DNA from: Paenibacillus camerounensis
GTDB lineage: Bacteria > Bacillota > Bacilli > Paenibacillales > Paenibacillaceae
Direction of reading: 5' to 3'
Length of the DNA stretch: 40,975 nucleotides
Assembly: GCF_000723885.1 (NCBI RefSeq)
Contig: NZ_CCDG010000048.1
Location: 1-40,975 of the forward strand
Of the stretch, positions 22,492 to 30,281 are shown in pieces. Position numbers and translations under genes: made by a program. Position 1 is the first letter of the stretch; every line of letters starts with the position of its first letter. The notes under the pieces are model-generated. The model was given only the letters and a program-made list of their open reading frames with translations. It made no database searches and was not told the DNA's origin.

Positions 22492-23445
22492 ATGACTTAT
22501 TGCGATTCCAAATTAAAGATCTTTACTTGTAACTCCAATCCTAAGCTGGCCAGCCAGATTGCCGACTACATCGGCATTCCGATGGGGGAGTCACACACTA
22601 CAAGCTTCAGTGACGGAGAAATCCAGGTTAAGCTTTCGGAAAGTGTCCGGGGCTGCCATGTCTACATTGTCCAGTCCACCTGCGGCCCGGTCAATGATAA
22701 CCTGATGGAGCTGCTCGTTATGGTGGATGCGCTCAAACGCGCCTCAGCCAAGAGCATCAACGTGGTTATACCTTACTACGGCTATGCGCGCCAGGACCGC
22801 AAAGCACGTTCCCGTGATCCGATTACGGCCAAGCTCGTAGCGAATCTGATCGAGAAGGCCGGCGCGCACCGTGTCATTACTATGGACCTTCATGCCATGC
22901 AGATTCAAGGCTTCTTCGATATTCCGGTAGATCACCTGCTGGGCGTTCCGATTCTGGCCCAGTACTTCCGCTCCAAACAAATCGAGAATCCGGTTGTTGT
23001 ATCTCCTGACCATGGCGGTGTAGTACGGGCCAGAAAGCTTGCTGACTTCCTTAATGCACCTCTGGCAATTATTGACAAGCGCCGTCCGGAGCCGAATGTC
23101 AGCGAGGTTATGAACATTATCGGAAACATTGAAGGAAAGACAGCGATTCTGATCGATGATATCATCGATACAGCCGGAACGATTGTACTGGGGGCAAATG
23201 CCCTGATGGAAGGCGGCGTGAAGGAAGTCTATGCTTGCTGTACCCATCCAGTATTGTCTGGTCCGGCCCATGAGCGGCTGGAGAATTCACCGATTAAAGA
23301 AATCATCGTGACCGATACTATTCCGATCCGCAGCGCTAATCCAACTTCCAAGCTGAAGGTACTGTCCGTCGCTCCATTGATGGGCGAAGCCATTATCCGC
23401 GTTCATGAGGAATTGTCGATCAGTAAGTTGTTTGAGATCGAGTAG
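22492..23445 (+). CDS. prs: Ribose-phosphate pyrophosphokinase (PRPP synthase)
   Basis: The 317-aa class I enzyme converts ribose-5-phosphate and ATP to PRPP for nucleotide, His and Trp synthesis. Landmarks are PYYGYARQDRK, the metal/ATP block VSPDHGGVVRARKLA and the PRPP loop DDIIDTAGT. The length is typical. A GGAGGG site precedes the ATG. The glmU-prs pair is conserved in Bacilli. Downstream, the ctc/rplY gene found in B. subtilis is missing, and a convergent small gene takes its place. Confidence 0.98.
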   Translation: MTYCDSKLKIFTCNSNPKLASQIADYIGIPMGESHTTSFSDGEIQVKLSESVRGCHVYIVQSTCGPVNDNLMELLVMVDALKRASAKSINVVIPYYGYARQDRKARSRDPITAKLVANLIEKAGAHRVITMDLHAMQIQGFFDIPVDHLLGVPILAQYFRSKQIENPVVVSPDHGGVVRARKLADFLNAPLAIIDKRRPEPNVSEVMNIIGNIEGKTAILIDDIIDTAGTIVLGANALMEGGVKEVYACCTHPVLSGPAHERLENSPIKEIIVTDTIPIRSANPTSKLKVLSVAPLMGEAIIRVHEELSISKLFEIE

Positions 23446-23472
23446 GACAAGCCGGAACGGCGATAAATAATT

Positions 23473-23514
23473 AAAAAAAGGGTTACACCTCCGATGACGG
23501 AAGATGTAACCCTT
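23473..23514 (-). terminator. Terminator of the small minus-strand gene
   Basis: A 10-bp stem AAGGGTTACA (23478-23487) / TGTAACCCTT (23505-23514) has an inner TCCG/CGGA pairing. The plus-strand A-run at 23473-23479 becomes T7 after the hairpin on the minus strand. Prs transcripts may also use the hairpin, but on the plus strand only two T's follow. Confidence 0.85.
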
Positions 23515-23532
23515 ATCGGCGTATACACGCCC

Positions 23533-23733
23533 CTAGTACCCCGGACGGGAAATAAAGGTGAAGATGCCGCGGTTGTAAAGAGTGCCTTCGAGCTCTGCAA
23601 AGCCCTCGTCAACGGCCGTCACTACACCCATTGCCACGAATATACCATCCCTGTAGATCTCTACGGGGACAGCGTATTGAATGTGATACTGGAAATGGCG
23701 CTGAAGCGTTAAGATTTCGCCCTGATGTGGCAT
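23533..23733 (-). CDS. Small conserved-looking protein of unknown function
   Basis: The 66-aa product (beginning MPHQGEILTLQRHFQY) reads as a compact beta-rich domain with VPVEIYRDG, GVVTAVDEGFAELEG and a C-terminal ending ISRPGY. AGGTGATG lies about seven bases before the ATG on the minus strand, and a good terminator follows, which together argue for a real gene. The overlapping plus-strand frame (23494-23712) has no ribosome site and starts inside that terminator. It lies between prs and pth, convergent to prs. I recognise no family; the gene occupies the ctc position of B. subtilis but is not related to Ctc. Confidence 0.75.
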   Translation of the reverse strand: MPHQGEILTLQRHFQYHIQYAVPVEIYRDGIFVAMGVVTAVDEGFAELEGTLYNRGIFTFISRPGY

Positions 23734-23826
23734 CGTTCATCACCTGTCTCTGGAGTGTATAAAGCTTATTGTACCAAAAACGGAACTCTTCTGCTTACAA
23801 GAGGATAGAAAGGATAGGCCGGAATC

Positions 23827-24387
23827 ATGAAATGGATTGTTGGACTCGGAAATCCGGGAACACAGTATGCGAAGACCAGGCACAATGTCGGATTTATGGC
23901 GCTGGACGAGCTTGCAGCCAGAAACGGAATAACCTTTAACCAGAACAAGTGCAAATCGGTAATAGGTGAAGGGGTTATCGGCGGAGTAAAAACCGTTTTG
24001 ATTAAGCCCATGACTTTTATGAACCTGTCCGGAGAAGCGGTCCGTGCCTATATGGAATATTATAAGGTAGCGCTTGAGGACCTGATCGTAGTGTATGATG
24101 ACCTGGACACCGAAATCGGAAAAATCAGGCTGCGCTATCAGGGCAGCGCCGGCGGCCACAATGGAATCAAATCCATTATCCAGCATAGCGGCACCCAGAG
24201 CTTCAACCGGGTAAGGATGGGTATTTCCCGTCCGGAGCCGGGTTATGCCATCGTGGATTATGTGCTGTCCGGCTTTCCAAAGAAAGATGCGGATAAGCTG
24301 AAGACGATGATTCTGGATACCTGTGATGCACTGGAGTTCAGTCTCCAGCACACCTTTGAACAGACAATGGCCAAATTCAACGGCTGA
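23827..24387 (+). CDS. pth: Peptidyl-tRNA hydrolase
   Basis: The 186-aa enzyme releases tRNA from peptidyl-tRNA that drops off ribosomes. Asn9 in VGLGNPG, the catalytic His19 in TRHNVGF, NLSGEAV and VYDDLD are all present. The length is standard. An AAAGGATAG site lies upstream. It is known as spoVC in B. subtilis, where it also affects sporulation. It is followed by fin after 90 bases. Confidence 0.97.
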   Translation: MKWIVGLGNPGTQYAKTRHNVGFMALDELAARNGITFNQNKCKSVIGEGVIGGVKTVLIKPMTFMNLSGEAVRAYMEYYKVALEDLIVVYDDLDTEIGKIRLRYQGSAGGHNGIKSIIQHSGTQSFNRVRMGISRPEPGYAIVDYVLSGFPKKDADKLKTMILDTCDALEFSLQHTFEQTMAKFNG

Positions 24388-24443
24388 TTGAAACAGCGGC
24401 CCCGCACCGGCTCCGGGCTAAATACACGGGGGGCGGGGCATAC

Positions 24444-24465
24444 TGAAGGGTATATACTACCTTCA
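24444..24465 (+). other. Hairpin abutting the fin ribosome site
   Basis: TGAAGG (24444-24449) pairs with CCTTCA (24460-24465), immediately before GGAGG (24466-24470). In the mRNA it would sit against the ribosome site of fin and could tune its translation. This is inference from position. Confidence 0.4.
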
Positions 24466-24477
24466 GGAGGCATATAG

Positions 24478-24708
24478 ATGGCAATACACTACGTGTGCAG
24501 GCACTGCCGCACTTTTCTGGGGAGCATTGATAGAAGTACGGCCACAGAAATTCAACTGGGCTTGCATTCCTTGACCCCTGCGGAACGCAGAGAGATCATA
24601 GCGTATGATTCAGACGGCGAAATCACGGTGAAGGTTACTTGCAATTATTGCAAGGAGGCCTTGGATAACAATCCCGAACTCAGCCTGCTGGCCAGTCCGC
24701 TTCAGTAA
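24478..24708 (+). CDS. fin: Anti-sigma-F factor Fin (YabK)
   Basis: The 76-aa zinc protein has Cys7-x2-Cys10 in YVCRHCRTFLGS and Cys55-x2-Cys58 in TCNYCKEALDNNP, with the conserved LHSLTPAERREII segment between. In B. subtilis Fin is made in the forespore and antagonises sigma-F, helping the switch to sigma-G. With Gin (csfB) at the other end of the window, both small anti-sigma proteins of the forespore are present. A GGAGG site lies seven bases before the ATG. The pth-fin-mfd order matches B. subtilis. Confidence 0.95.
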   Translation: MAIHYVCRHCRTFLGSIDRSTATEIQLGLHSLTPAERREIIAYDSDGEITVKVTCNYCKEALDNNPELSLLASPLQ

Positions 24709-24737
24709 GGTAAAGCGGCTGTCTCTGTCGTCAACCG

Positions 24738-24769
24738 TAAGCCTTGGCCTTAATGCTAAGGCTTGTTTT
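24738..24769 (+). terminator. Probable terminator after fin
   Basis: AAGCCTT (24739-24745) pairs with AAGGCTT (24758-24764) around a 12-base loop, followed by GTTTT. The T-run is short. Confidence 0.6.
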
Positions 24770-24843
24770 CAATTCCCATCATAACGGGCGGCAGTGATCT
24801 AGCAGTCGCTGCCCGGCCTGTTCAGTAAGAGAGGTGTCTTTAG

Positions 24844-27800
24844 TTGTTACATGGTCTTATAGAGGCTTTTTCCAAAGATCCTGATTTTCAATCGGTTACC
24901 CGCGGCGTAGCTGCCGGTATGAAGGAGCAGCTGATCTCGGGCCTGTCAGGCTCAGCCAGACAAATCATGCTGGCAGCGCTCCATGAAGAGCTCGAACGCC
25001 CGCTGCTTGTAGTGACCCATAATATGTTCTCTGCCCAGAAGATGGCTGAGGATTTACAGGAAGCGCTTTCCACAGAACGCGTGCTGTTGTATCCTGCCAA
25101 CGAACTGGTTGCTGCTGAAGCGGCTGTATCCAGCCCGGAGACGCTTGCGCAGCGGATTGATGTGCTTACCCGGTGTGCGCGGGGCTTCCGCGGGGTTATT
25201 GTTGTTCCGTATTCAGGCGTACGCCGGCTGCTGCCGGCGCCGCATGTAATGGCAGCGGCACAACTGACTGTATCACAAGACGGGACGCTCTCCCTTGATG
25301 AATTCCTGATGTCGATGATTGAGATGGGTTATGAGCGGGTAGAACGCGTAGAGAACCGCGGTGAACTGAGTGTACGCGGAGGCATCATCGACTTCTATCC
25401 TATGATCTCTCCGTTTGCTTACCGGGTGGAGCTGTTTGATGATGAGGTCGATTCAATCCGGACTTTTGATCCTGCCGATCAGCGGTCCATTGATAAGGTG
25501 CGGAGTGTTACAGTCACTCCTGCCAAAGAGATCATTGCCGATCAGTCCCGGCTTGAAGCGGCTGCTTCAGCAGCTGCCGGGCTGCTGGAGCGTCAGCTTG
25601 AGAAGATGACTGACCGTCAGGCCAAGCTTCGCCTGCGCGAAGAAATGGGCCGGGAGCTTGAAATGCTGCGGGAAGGCACCTATTTCCCTGAAATCTATAA
25701 ATATATCAGTCTCTTATATCCGGAGCGGACACATCTGTATGATTACATGGCGGAGGACACTCTGCTGGTGCTGGATGAGCCGGCCAGACTGCTGGAAACG
25801 GCAAAGCAGCTGGAACGTGACGAGTCGGAATGGAATCTGCATCTGCTTCAGAACGGCAAAAATCTGCCGGATCTGCATCTTTCGGTAGATAATGATGCCA
25901 TTATGTACCGGCGGCCGTTCCAGAGCCTGTTCATGTCCATTTTTCTGCGCCAGGTTCCGCATATCCAGCCGCAGAATATTCTGGGCTTCATCAGCCGCGG
26001 AATGCAGGATTTCCACGGGCAGATGAACGTATTAAAATCAGAAATGGAGCGCTGGCAAAAATCCGGCGTTAAGGTTGTAATGCTGGCAAGCAGCGAAGAG
26101 CGGATGGAACGCATCCGCCGTGTGCTCGACGATTACGGAATTGAGGAGCCGACGCTGCTGCAGGGCAATCTGGGCTCAGGCTTTGAGCTGCCGTCCATTC
26201 ATCTGGCGGTTATTACCGAAGGCGAAATGTTCTCGCAGAAGCAGCGTAAAGCACGCAAGCTGAACAAGGGAATCGATAACGCTGAACGGATCAAGAGCTA
26301 TACCGAGCTTAAAATCGGGGATTATGTCGTCCACCAGAATCACGGTATCGGCAAATATATGGGAATCGGTACGCTCGAGGTCAGCGGGATTCACCGGGAT
26401 TATATGCACATCATGTATGCCGGCGGTGACAAGCTGTCCGTGCCGATTGACCAGATCGATCTAATCCAGAAATATGTCGGTTCGGAAGACAAGGAGCCAA
26501 AGGTCTACAAGCTGGGCGGCAACGAGTGGACGAGAGTCACCAGCAAGGTGCGTTCCTCCGTTCAGGATATTGCCGATGATCTGATCAAGCTGTATGCAGA
26601 ACGTCAGAGCGCGCTCGGCTACGGATTCGAGAAGGACACGCAGGAGCAGCATGAATTCGAGGAAATGTTCCCTTATGAGGAGACGCGTGACCAGCTCCGG
26701 GCAATAGAAGAAATCAAGAAGGATATGGAGCAGAACCGTCCGATGGACCGGCTGCTGTGCGGCGACGTAGGCTACGGAAAGACTGAAGTGGCGATTCGTG
26801 CCGCGTTCAAATCAGCCATTGAGGGCAAGCAGGTAGCGGTGCTTGTGCCGACGACTATTTTGGCCCAGCAGCATTACGAGACATTCCGTGAGCGCTTCGG
26901 CAATTATCCGATTAATATACAGGTACTCAGCCGGTTCCGCAGCCGCAAGGAGCAGAATGAAACCTTAAAAGGCGTGAAGCAGGGAACCGTCGATGTCGTA
27001 ATCGGGACACACCGGCTGCTATCCCAGGACATGGTGTTCAAAGATCTGGGCCTGCTGATTGTCGATGAAGAGCAGAGATTCGGGGTAACCCATAAGGAGA
27101 AGCTCAAAAAGCTGAAAACAAATGTCGACGTCCTGACGCTGACCGCAACGCCGATACCGCGTACGCTGCATATGTCCATGCTGGGTGTACGGGATTTGTC
27201 AGTCATTGAGACGCCACCGGAGAACCGCTTTCCCGTACAGACGTATGTGGTTGAGCATAGCCAGACGCTTACCCGCGAGGCTGTAGAGCGTGAGCTTGCC
27301 CGCGGAGGCCAGGTGTACTATCTGTATAACCGGGTGCAGGGTATTCATGAGATGGCAGCACAGATTTCTATGCTGGTGCCTGAAGCACGGGTGGGTGTGG
27401 GACACGGGCAAATGTCGGAATCGGAGCTGGAAAAGACGATACTGGACTTCCTGGACGGGGAGTACGATGTACTCGTAAGCACCAGTATTATTGAGACTGG
27501 CGTTGATATCCCGAATGTCAACACGCTCATTGTGCATGATGCCGATAAGATGGGCCTGTCCCAGCTCTACCAGCTGCGCGGACGCGTCGGACGTTCCAAC
27601 CGGATTGCCTATGCCTACTTCACTTACCAGCGGGATAAAGTGCTGACAGAGGTTGCCGAGAAGCGATTGCAATCGATCAAGGAATTCACAGAGCTTGGTT
27701 CCGGCTTCAAAATAGCGATGCGCGATCTTTCCATCCGCGGAGCGGGGAATCTGCTTGGTGCAGAACAGCACGGCTTCATTGCCTCGGTCGGATTTGACCT

Positions 27801-28368
27801 GTATTCGCAGATGCTTGCCGAGGAAATACGGAAGCGGAAGGTTACAGTGCTCGGAGAAGAGGATACATCCCTGAAGCAGGGGAATACAGTCATTGATTTG
27901 TCGATTGACGCTTATCTTCCGTCCGAGTATATTTACGACAGCATCCAGAAAATTGAAATTTACAAAAAGGTTGCCGCAGTGTCTGCTTTTGAGGACGCTA
28001 ACGAGCTGGAGGATGAGCTGCTTGACCGGTTCGGCGAATTGCCGGAGGCCGTAATTAACCTGCTGTCAGTTGCCCGGCTGAAGGTGTACGGCAAGCTGTA
28101 CGGCATGGAATCGATAATCCGGCGCGGTGATGAGGTATCCCTTAATTTCCATGAAGGCGGCGCAGCTGCCTTTGATACCGCAAAGCTCGCTAAAGTTGGT
28201 AATCAATTCGAAAGACGTGTACAATTTGATAGGGAGGCCAAAGCCGGCATCCGCATTAAAGTCAAGGATCTCAGTGACAAGGAACTGCTTGATTCTCTGG
28301 AGCAATTTCTGGCTGCAGCGAAAGAGTCGTTAAAATTGAAGGGAGAACTACACAATGTCAGTAAATAA
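24844..28368 (+). CDS. mfd: Transcription-repair coupling factor Mfd
   Basis: The 1174-aa protein displaces RNA polymerase stalled at DNA lesions and recruits UvrA. The N-terminal UvrB-like region (about 1-350) is followed by the RNA-polymerase-interaction domain (about 489-545, VVHQNHGIGKYMGI). Then comes the RecG-like translocase with Walker A GDVGYGKTE near residue 640, DEEQ near 741 and GRVGRS near 917. A C-terminal TRCF domain completes it. The start is TTG behind GAGAGGTG. The last 14 bases overlap the next gene, so the PrsA-like lipoprotein is probably translated from the same mRNA. Confidence 0.97.
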   Translation: MLHGLIEAFSKDPDFQSVTRGVAAGMKEQLISGLSGSARQIMLAALHEELERPLLVVTHNMFSAQKMAEDLQEALSTERVLLYPANELVAAEAAVSSPETLAQRIDVLTRCARGFRGVIVVPYSGVRRLLPAPHVMAAAQLTVSQDGTLSLDEFLMSMIEMGYERVERVENRGELSVRGGIIDFYPMISPFAYRVELFDDEVDSIRTFDPADQRSIDKVRSVTVTPAKEIIADQSRLEAAASAAAGLLERQLEKMTDRQAKLRLREEMGRELEMLREGTYFPEIYKYISLLYPERTHLYDYMAEDTLLVLDEPARLLETAKQLERDESEWNLHLLQNGKNLPDLHLSVDNDAIMYRRPFQSLFMSIFLRQVPHIQPQNILGFISRGMQDFHGQMNVLKSEMERWQKSGVKVVMLASSEERMERIRRVLDDYGIEEPTLLQGNLGSGFELPSIHLAVITEGEMFSQKQRKARKLNKGIDNAERIKSYTELKIGDYVVHQNHGIGKYMGIGTLEVSGIHRDYMHIMYAGGDKLSVPIDQIDLIQKYVGSEDKEPKVYKLGGNEWTRVTSKVRSSVQDIADDLIKLYAERQSALGYGFEKDTQEQHEFEEMFPYEETRDQLRAIEEIKKDMEQNRPMDRLLCGDVGYGKTEVAIRAAFKSAIEGKQVAVLVPTTILAQQHYETFRERFGNYPINIQVLSRFRSRKEQNETLKGVKQGTVDVVIGTHRLLSQDMVFKDLGLLIVDEEQRFGVTHKEKLKKLKTNVDVLTLTATPIPRTLHMSMLGVRDLSVIETPPENRFPVQTYVVEHSQTLTREAVERELARGGQVYYLYNRVQGIHEMAAQISMLVPEARVGVGHGQMSESELEKTILDFLDGEYDVLVSTSIIETGVDIPNVNTLIVHDADKMGLSQLYQLRGRVGRSNRIAYAYFTYQRDKVLTEVAEKRLQSIKEFTELGSGFKIAMRDLSIRGAGNLLGAEQHGFIASVGFDLYSQMLAEEIRKRKVTVLGEEDTSLKQGNTVIDLSIDAYLPSEYIYDSIQKIEIYKKVAAVSAFEDANELEDELLDRFGELPEAVINLLSVARLKVYGKLYGMESIIRRGDEVSLNFHEGGAAAFDTAKLAKVGNQFERRVQFDREAKAGIRIKVKDLSDKELLDSLEQFLAAAKESLKLKGELHNVSK

Positions 28369-29404
28369 AACAAAATCCTGGAAAGTGCTGCTGGTTTCAT
28401 TAGCCGCAGCGGTTTCCTTCACTATGCTGTCTGCATGCAGCAGCAATAACAATGCCGCCAATACGGCTGAGGACACCAGCCAGGCTGTAGCAACCTACAA
28501 GGACGGTACAATTACAGAAAAGGAATTTGATCTGGATACCCGGGTCATGAAATTCCTGTCCCCGCAACAGGCGGCATATCTGGAGATTGATGCCTTTAAG
28601 GAATCCATTCTGAAGCAGGAGGTTGCTTTTGAGTATCTGGCCGGACAAGCTTCGGACGATGCCAAGAAGCAGGCTGAGAAAGAAGCGGATGTACAGGTAA
28701 GCTCAATGAAAGAGGCACTCGGCGATACCTATGAAAGTACGCTGAAGGAGCAGAATTTGACCGAAGCCGAAATTCGCTCGTATATGGTACGCGTGCTTAC
28801 TGTGTACCAGGATATGCTGCTGAAAATTACCGATGAGGATCTGAAGGCTGAATATGAAGCGACCAAAGGCGATTACACAGTGGCTACACTGCGTCATGTA
28901 CTGGTCGGCCTCACTGATGCTGACGGTAAGGAACGGACCGATGAGGATGCGCTGAAGCGGGCTAACGAGGCTAAAGCCAAGCTTGACGCCGGCGGAGATT
29001 TCGCTGCAGTTGCCAAGGAGTATTCCGATGATACCGGGTCTGTAGAAAGCGGCGGTGAATATAAGGACAAGGCACTGGGCTCTTACGTAGAAGAGTTCAA
29101 GCAGGCTGCACAGACGCTGGCGCTGAATACCATCAGTGAACCGGTGAAGACCAGCTTCGGGTATCACATCATCGAAGTGGAGTCCCGGACAGAGACGGCT
29201 TTTGATAAGCTGACTGATGAGCAGAAGGAAACGGTGAAGAGTACGCTTGCTTCAAAGAACCTTGAGAAGTTCCTTGATGAGGAGCTGGACTCGCTAGAAA
29301 TTGAAATTAATCTGCCGAAGAGCACTGCTGCTGCAGACGAGTCCGGTACTGCGGCTACAGCTGCACCAAGCGCGACACCGGCTGCTACAGAAGCAGCCCA
29401 ATAA
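28355..29404 (+). CDS. PrsA/SurA-like lipoprotein with a PpiC rotamase domain
   Basis: The 349-aa protein has a lipoprotein signal (basic start, hydrophobic about 10-25, lipobox LSAC with Cys28). A SurA-N-like helical region (about 50-165) precedes one parvulin PpiC domain (about 176-265: LRHVLVGL, FAAVAKEYSDD, SFGYHIIEV). The C-terminal tail is Ala/Thr/Pro-rich. Such proteins fold secreted proteins outside the membrane; PrsA is the model. Its start lies inside the mfd end, with AAGGGAG upstream. B. subtilis has no such gene between mfd and spoVT. It could be a second PrsA paralogue or a spore-specific foldase; sequence alone does not decide. Confidence 0.92.
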   Translation: MSVNKTKSWKVLLVSLAAAVSFTMLSACSSNNNAANTAEDTSQAVATYKDGTITEKEFDLDTRVMKFLSPQQAAYLEIDAFKESILKQEVAFEYLAGQASDDAKKQAEKEADVQVSSMKEALGDTYESTLKEQNLTEAEIRSYMVRVLTVYQDMLLKITDEDLKAEYEATKGDYTVATLRHVLVGLTDADGKERTDEDALKRANEAKAKLDAGGDFAAVAKEYSDDTGSVESGGEYKDKALGSYVEEFKQAAQTLALNTISEPVKTSFGYHIIEVESRTETAFDKLTDEQKETVKSTLASKNLEKFLDEELDSLEIEINLPKSTAAADESGTAATAAPSATPAATEAAQ

Positions 29405-29411
29405 TCAAAAG

Positions 29412-29452
29412 AAAAGCCATCCTGACGCTTCCAGGCGAGGGGTGGCTTTTTT
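29412..29452 (+). terminator. Intrinsic terminator after the PrsA-like gene
   Basis: AAAAGCCATCC (29412-29422) pairs with GGGTGGCTTTT (29440-29450) with one G-T pair, then a T-run to about 29452. Confidence 0.85.
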
Positions 29453-29600
29453 GTGTTTTAATTAAGCGACTGAGATGTATAAGGAACTGGGAAGAGATGA
29501 ATACTATGGTCAGATATTACGATAAATCACTGGGATTATCCTTTCCCATAATGGACAGTAGTTGGACCATACTTCTTAAGAAAGCGGGGCAACATGTGAA

Positions 29601-30143
29601 ATGAAAGCTACTGGTATTGTTCGCCGTATTGATGATCTGGGCCGTGTTGTTATTCCTAAAGAAATTAGACGCACACTGCGTATCCGTGAAGGCGATCCGC
29701 TGGAGATATTCGTTGATCGCGACGGTGAAGTCATACTGAAAAAGTATTCCCCGATTGGGGAACTTGGCGACTTTGCCAAGGAATATGCGGAATCGCTGTA
29801 TGAGGGTACCGGACATATTACAATGATTGCAGACAGAGACACCTTTATCGCTTTGGCCGGCGGCTCCAAGAAGGAATATTTGGACAAGCAGGTGGGTGTG
29901 CTGCTCGAAAAGGTTATGGAGAGCCGTAAGACCTCGCTTGAGACGAACGGCGGAACTTACGACATCAGCAAAGAGCATTCCGAACTGCTGTCCAGTTATG
30001 TTGCTGCCCCAATCATTTCAGGCGGTGATCCGATTGGCTGTGTCGTACTGATGAACAAGGATGACTCCGTAAAAATGTCACAGATGGAAATAAAGATGGC
30101 CGAGACCGCTGCCGCTTTCCTGGGCAAGCAAATGGAGCAGTAG
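29601..30143 (+). CDS. spoVT: Stage V sporulation regulator SpoVT
   Basis: The 180-aa AbrB-family regulator has an N-terminal swapped-hairpin DNA-binding domain (1-50; MKATGIVRRIDDLGRVVIPKE) and a C-terminal GAF-like domain (about 55-178). In B. subtilis SpoVT is made in the forespore under sigma-G and adjusts sigma-G-dependent genes. It is the second AbrB-type regulator in the window; its N-terminus parallels that of AbrB at 10393-10647. The ribosome site AAAGCGGGG is modest. No convincing sigma-G promoter was found in the 196-base gap upstream. Confidence 0.97.
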   Translation: MKATGIVRRIDDLGRVVIPKEIRRTLRIREGDPLEIFVDRDGEVILKKYSPIGELGDFAKEYAESLYEGTGHITMIADRDTFIALAGGSKKEYLDKQVGVLLEKVMESRKTSLETNGGTYDISKEHSELLSSYVAAPIISGGDPIGCVVLMNKDDSVKMSQMEIKMAETAAAFLGKQMEQ

Positions 30144-30161
30144 AAGCCTTGGTGCCGCTGG

Positions 30162-30206
30162 CCCCGCTCACCCTTTGATGAATAATCAAAGAGGGGGCGG
30201 GGTTTT
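30162..30206 (+). terminator. Intrinsic terminator after spoVT
   Basis: A long imperfect stem pairs 30162-30179 (CCCCGC ... CTTTGAT) with 30185-30202 (ATCAAAG ... GCGGGG) around a 5-base loop, followed by TTTT. Confidence 0.8.
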
Positions 30207-30281
30207 GTCGTCTGCCTGCTTGCGGTATAATATAGAAATTCATCCTATTATAGCGGTTATTGCTGCAGAAGCAGGTAAATT

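Noticed and set aside
23494..23712. 72-codon plus-strand frame after prs
   Set aside because: It starts inside the terminator of the minus-strand gene, lacks a ribosome site, and the opposite strand frame has both a site and a terminator.
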